NCBI RefSeq assembly: GCF_005116575.1
Contig: NZ_SWCN01000021.1
Span: 32,416 to 96,415, forward strand
DNA length: 64,000 nucleotides
Origin: Desulforhopalus sp. IMCC35007
Lineage (GTDB): Bacteria; Desulfobacterota; Desulfobulbia; Desulfobulbales; Desulfocapsaceae
Reading direction: 5' to 3'
Shown here: positions 61,452-64,000 of the stretch, one piece after another
Layout of the letters: each line of letters begins with the position of its first letter
How positions within the stretch are numbered: the first letter of the stretch is position 1
Made by a program: the position numbers and the translations under genes
Notes under the pieces: generated by a model
Seen by the model: the letters and a program-made list of their open reading frames with translations, nothing else
The model's database searches: none
Told to the model about the DNA's origin: nothing

Positions 61452-62403
61452 AGTGTTTTTTAGGATTTGCGCTGTAGCCGTTCTTTTTCTTTTTCCAGTT
61501 ACCTCAGGTGTTTCCGCGGGGGAACTAACGAAGATGACTGTGCTACTCGACTGGTTTGTCAATCCGGACCATGCACCGCTTTTTGTGGCACTTGAAAAAG
61601 GGTATTTTAAGGATCAGGGGCTTGACATTGAGTTTATCGCCCCGGCTGATCCAAATGATCCGCCTAAACTTGTCGCAGCAGGCAAAGCCGATATTGCGGT
61701 TTCCTACCAGCCACAGCATCATTTGCAGGTGGATCAGGGACTGCCACTTGTGAGGATAGCTACCCTCGTCGCCACCCCTCTCAATTCTCTTGTGGTTTTA
61801 GCCGATAGTGACATCAAGAGTATTGCTGATCTCAAAGGCAAGACCATTGGCTATTCTGTGGGAGGCTTTGAAACCGTATTGTTGAAAGTGATGCTGGAAA
61901 AAGCGGGTTTAAGCCTTGATGATGTTGAACTTGTTAATGTGAATTTTTCACTCTCCCCCTCCCTCCTAACCGGTAAGGCAGATGCGGTAATCGGTGCGTT
62001 TCGCAATTTTGAGTTGAATCAGATGGAGATTGAAAAGCGGCCCGGGCGGCCATTTTTTGTAGAAGAGCTGGGGGTTCCCGCCTATGATGAACTGATACTT
62101 GTGGCCCATAATGACCGGCTAACCGATGAGAATATAAGAAAATTTGTCAATGGTGTGGAGGCGGGTGTTCAATTCTTGATCAACCACCCCAAAGAAAGCT
62201 GGCAGCTCTTTGTCAGTCACGACCGAAAAGAACTCGATGATGAACTCAATCGGCGGGCCTGGCATGATACTCTGCCGCGTTTTGCCCTGCGTCCAGGCGC
62301 TCTGGATCAAAACCGCTATCGCCGGTTTGCCACATTTTTGCAGGAGCAAAACATGATCGTGAAGGTACCTGAGCTGGAAACTTTTGCTGTCGAATTGCAA
62401 TAA
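61444..62403 (+). CDS. Thiamine-pyrimidine precursor binding protein, ThiY/NMT1-like
   Basis: Periplasmic binding protein of the ABC importer, 319 aa, with a signal peptide ending near VSAGELT. The NMT1/THI5-like fold shows LLDWFVNPDHAPLFVALEKGYF (shortened: LDWFVNPDHAPLFVA), the Trp-Phe/Pro-Asn-x-Asp-His-x-x signature of the thiamine-pyrimidine binders, GKADIAVSYQPQHH and DAVIGAFRNFE. ThiY binds formylaminopyrimidine from degraded thiamine. Location in a TPP-riboswitch operon supports pyrimidine uptake. Start GTG/ATG: ATG at 61444 lies within the permease end. Confidence 0.92.
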   Translation: MSRVFFRICAVAVLFLFPVTSGVSAGELTKMTVLLDWFVNPDHAPLFVALEKGYFKDQGLDIEFIAPADPNDPPKLVAAGKADIAVSYQPQHHLQVDQGLPLVRIATLVATPLNSLVVLADSDIKSIADLKGKTIGYSVGGFETVLLKVMLEKAGLSLDDVELVNVNFSLSPSLLTGKADAVIGAFRNFELNQMEIEKRPGRPFFVEELGVPAYDELILVAHNDRLTDENIRKFVNGVEAGVQFLINHPKESWQLFVSHDRKELDDELNRRAWHDTLPRFALRPGALDQNRYRRFATFLQEQNMIVKVPELETFAVELQ

Positions 62404-62509
62404 TACCTTGTAAAGGGGCTGGCCTGATCGCCATAGGTTAGGTGCGCCAGACCCTCTTCTGCTGGAGATCTGCATTTCAGCTGGCGCCAATGTAAAATAA
62501 TTTCTATCT

Positions 62510-63745
62510 TTAGTGTATGGAAGAGCCCGCCAGCCAACCGGTTGAAAAAGCTGCCTGAAAGTTAAAGCCTCCGGTGTCTGCGTGGAGGTCGAGAAGTTCG
62601 CCAACGATAAACAATCCTTTAATGATTTTGGATTCCATGGTTGTGGGGTCGACTTCTTTCAAGCTGACGCCCCCTGCTGTGACAATGGCCTCATTCCATG
62701 AGCGGTAATCGCTGATTTCAAAGCGAAGGTCTTTGAACCAGTGAACGAGTTTTTTGCGCATCTTGCCTGGAAAGTTACAGGTATCAATAGCCTCAGGGAT
62801 GTCGCAGGCAAGAAGGCAGACCGGAATCAGTTCCTGTGGCAGCAATCCACGCAGGATGGAGCTGATGGGTTCCCCCCGTCTTTTTTCTAGATCCCGAATA
62901 AGCCGTGCATCAAGCTTATTTTCATCAAGTGCTGGTTTGAGATCAAGGGCAAGATATGTTTTCTGGCCACGGTCAAGAGCTGTCACAACCTGTTCACTGA
63001 GGGTCAGCACCGTGGGCCCTGTCAGACCGTGGGCGGTGAAGGCGATCTCACCAAATTCCTGACTTTTTTTCTTGCCATCAATAAAGAGCCGAACCTGAAT
63101 ATTACGCAGCTCCAGGCCTTTGAGTCGTATCAGAGCTGGATCAGGGCTTGTGAGAGGGACGAGGGCCGGGGACAGCGGGGTGATAGTGTGACCCAGTTTT
63201 GTCAACAGTTCATAGCCATCGCCTGAAGATCCTGTCCGGGGGTATGATTTACCGCCTGTAGCCACGATAACATTGGTGGCTGTGATTTTTTTCTTGTTAC
63301 AGATAACTCCTGTTGCACACCCATCTTTCATGAGGATTTTTGTGACCGGAGCGTTTTTTCTTTGATCGACAGCCAATGAATCAAGCCAGAGGTTGAAGAC
63401 CTTTACAACATCAAGAGCACGTCCGTTTTCAGGGAAATAGCGCCCACCACGCTCCAGAGCCAGGGGGAGGTGATGCTGCTTGAAAAAATCAACAAGTTCA
63501 GCCACGAAAAACTGGCTGAAGCACTGGCGGAGGAATCGGCCATTTTTGCCAAAGTGGGCCATGAAATCGGCAAGTTCGGCGCTGTTTGTCACATTACAGC
63601 GACCTTTACCGCTTATGCCGATCTTACGACCGTTGCGCTCCATTTTCTCAAGTAGCACAACCTCACTTCCGAGTTGTGCAGCCCTTCCTGCGGCCATAAG
63701 CCCGGCGGCGCCGCCACCTATGACGATTGTTTTGCCTTTTGTCAT
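62510..63745 (-). CDS. HI0933-family (BaiN/RdsA-like) FAD/NAD(P)-binding oxidoreductase
   Basis: 411-aa flavoprotein of a widespread family whose substrates are poorly known. Features are IVIGGGAAGLMAAGRAA (dinucleotide site), NGRKIGISGKGRCNVTN, GGRYFPENGRALDVV, VIVATGGKSYPRTGSSGDGY, and GLFIVGELLDLHADTGGFNFQAAFSTG (shortened: GLFIVGELLDLHADTGG). It lies convergent with the thiamine operon, with 107 bases between the two stops. Confidence 0.93.
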   Translation of the reverse strand: MTKGKTIVIGGGAAGLMAAGRAAQLGSEVVLLEKMERNGRKIGISGKGRCNVTNSAELADFMAHFGKNGRFLRQCFSQFFVAELVDFFKQHHLPLALERGGRYFPENGRALDVVKVFNLWLDSLAVDQRKNAPVTKILMKDGCATGVICNKKKITATNVIVATGGKSYPRTGSSGDGYELLTKLGHTITPLSPALVPLTSPDPALIRLKGLELRNIQVRLFIDGKKKSQEFGEIAFTAHGLTGPTVLTLSEQVVTALDRGQKTYLALDLKPALDENKLDARLIRDLEKRRGEPISSILRGLLPQELIPVCLLACDIPEAIDTCNFPGKMRKKLVHWFKDLRFEISDYRSWNEAIVTAGGVSLKEVDPTTMESKIIKGLFIVGELLDLHADTGGFNFQAAFSTGWLAGSSIH

Positions 63746-63829
63746 GTTATCGTTTAACCATAGCAGCTCTGGTTGAGTAATCCCTCAATGCATTGTGTAA
63801 ATTGTGTAGCTGGTACCCTGTCTTTAGTG

Positions 63830-63850
63830 CTGACACTACTATAGTGGCAG
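63830..63850. promoter_or_regulatory. Imperfect palindrome upstream of the HI0933-family gene
   Basis: CTGACACTA (63830-63838) and TAGTGGCAG (63842-63850) are complementary except at one position, around a 3-base centre. It lies between the divergent HI0933-type gene (85 bases away) and the truncated gene at the right edge. It could be an operator or a minor hairpin. Confidence 0.3.
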
Positions 63851-63905
63851 TGAAAGAAAAAGAGCAAAACGCCTTAGATATGATGGTTGCCACATAAACA
63901 AAACA

Positions 63906-63983
63906 GACCTGCCTACCTTGCAAACGTGGGTTAAGTTGAGAGCATAAACAATCAACTCAGAGCCAAAATCAAGGAGGCAGGTC
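63906..63983 (+). repeat. Inverted repeat that covers the ribosome site of the last gene
   Basis: GACCTGCCTACCTTG (63906-63920) and CAAGGAGGCAGGTC (63970-63983) are near-perfect complements with one bulge. The right arm contains AAGGAGG and ends at the next start codon. If transcription begins upstream of the left arm, the ribosome site would be hidden in a stem. Such an arrangement is known for transposase genes of some insertion sequences. Confidence 0.6.
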
Positions 63984-64000
63984 ATGCAGAAAACAATAAA
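63984..64000 (+). CDS. Start of a gene cut by the window edge
   Basis: ATG at 63984 lies 6 bases after a full AAGGAGG ribosome site, so a real gene most likely begins here. Only five codons and a part are visible (MQKTI). The inverted repeat over the ribosome site hints at a transposase of an insertion sequence, but this cannot be verified. Confidence 0.55.

Noticed and set aside
1..64000. tRNA, rRNA and CRISPR
   Set aside because: No cloverleaf T-arm motifs, rRNA segments or regularly spaced repeats were seen in any gap.

Overview
The window looks like chromosomal DNA of a strictly anaerobic, Gram-negative, Desulfobulbales-like bacterium (former deltaproteobacterial sulfate or sulfur metabolisers). 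This placement is inferred from gene content: a mitochondrial-type EF-G (spdEFG1), rubrerythrin, several TRAP transporters, multi-PAS hybrid kinases, HD-GYP and HDOD proteins, and a eukaryote-like HisA. No rRNA, tRNA or CRISPR array was found. Genes are densely packed, many with 1-4 bp start/stop overlaps.

Region 1 (1-21.8 kb, all + strand) is a large sugar-acid catabolic cluster. It holds two complete TRAP transporters (DctQMP at 1176-3997; DctP-Q-M at 8852-11936), an OFA-like MFS carrier, an unsaturated-uronate module (KdgF-like cupin, KduI, KduD-like SDR, Eda) and a hexuronate module (UxaC, UxaE). Alongside are a LarA-superfamily (nickel-pincer) epimerase homologue, gluconokinase and 6-phosphogluconate dehydrogenase. 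Five oxidoreductases accompany them: AllD-like, two Gfo/Idh/MocA, LgoD-like Zn-ADH and a YihU-like beta-hydroxyacid dehydrogenase. UxuA, KdgK and a local regulator are not in the window. The gene order larA-like/uxaC/gntK/gnd/uxaE suggests an unusual route: hexuronate to fructuronate, to mannonate, then to gluconate by a LarA-type C2 epimerase, then to 6-phosphogluconate and ribulose-5-phosphate. This is the most interesting hypothesis in the window. Strong hairpins without U-tracts punctuate the cluster.

Region 2 (22.2-36.3 kb) is an envelope and signalling block: a FadL-type porin, a cyclic-nucleotide-domain/methyltransferase fusion translationally coupled to two tandem membrane PAS-HD-GYP phosphodiesterases, a DUF6172 protein, and two large hybrid histidine kinases flanking a HAD phosphatase.

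Region 3 (36.5-46.2 kb) carries a GST, then a minus-strand series (XRE-cupin regulator, LeuC, LeuD, Pta, radical SAM protein), two convergent uncharacterised envelope genes, and rubrerythrin with an upstream Fur-box-like palindrome.

Region 4 (46.5-57.3 kb) holds translation and RNA genes: spdEFG1 behind a terminator-like leader hairpin, a RecA/KaiC-like ATPase, eukaryote-like HisA, an HDOD protein, an MBL hydrolase, a DEAD-box helicase with an RNase H-like nuclease, ArfB, and a membrane-anchored trypsin-like protease with a coiled coil inserted between its catalytic His and Asp.

Region 5 (57.4-64 kb) is a TPP-riboswitch-controlled thiamine salvage operon (thiM-thiE-thiD plus a ThiXYZ-like ABC transporter), an HI0933-family flavoprotein, and the start of a gene cut by the window edge whose ribosome binding site lies in an inverted repeat.
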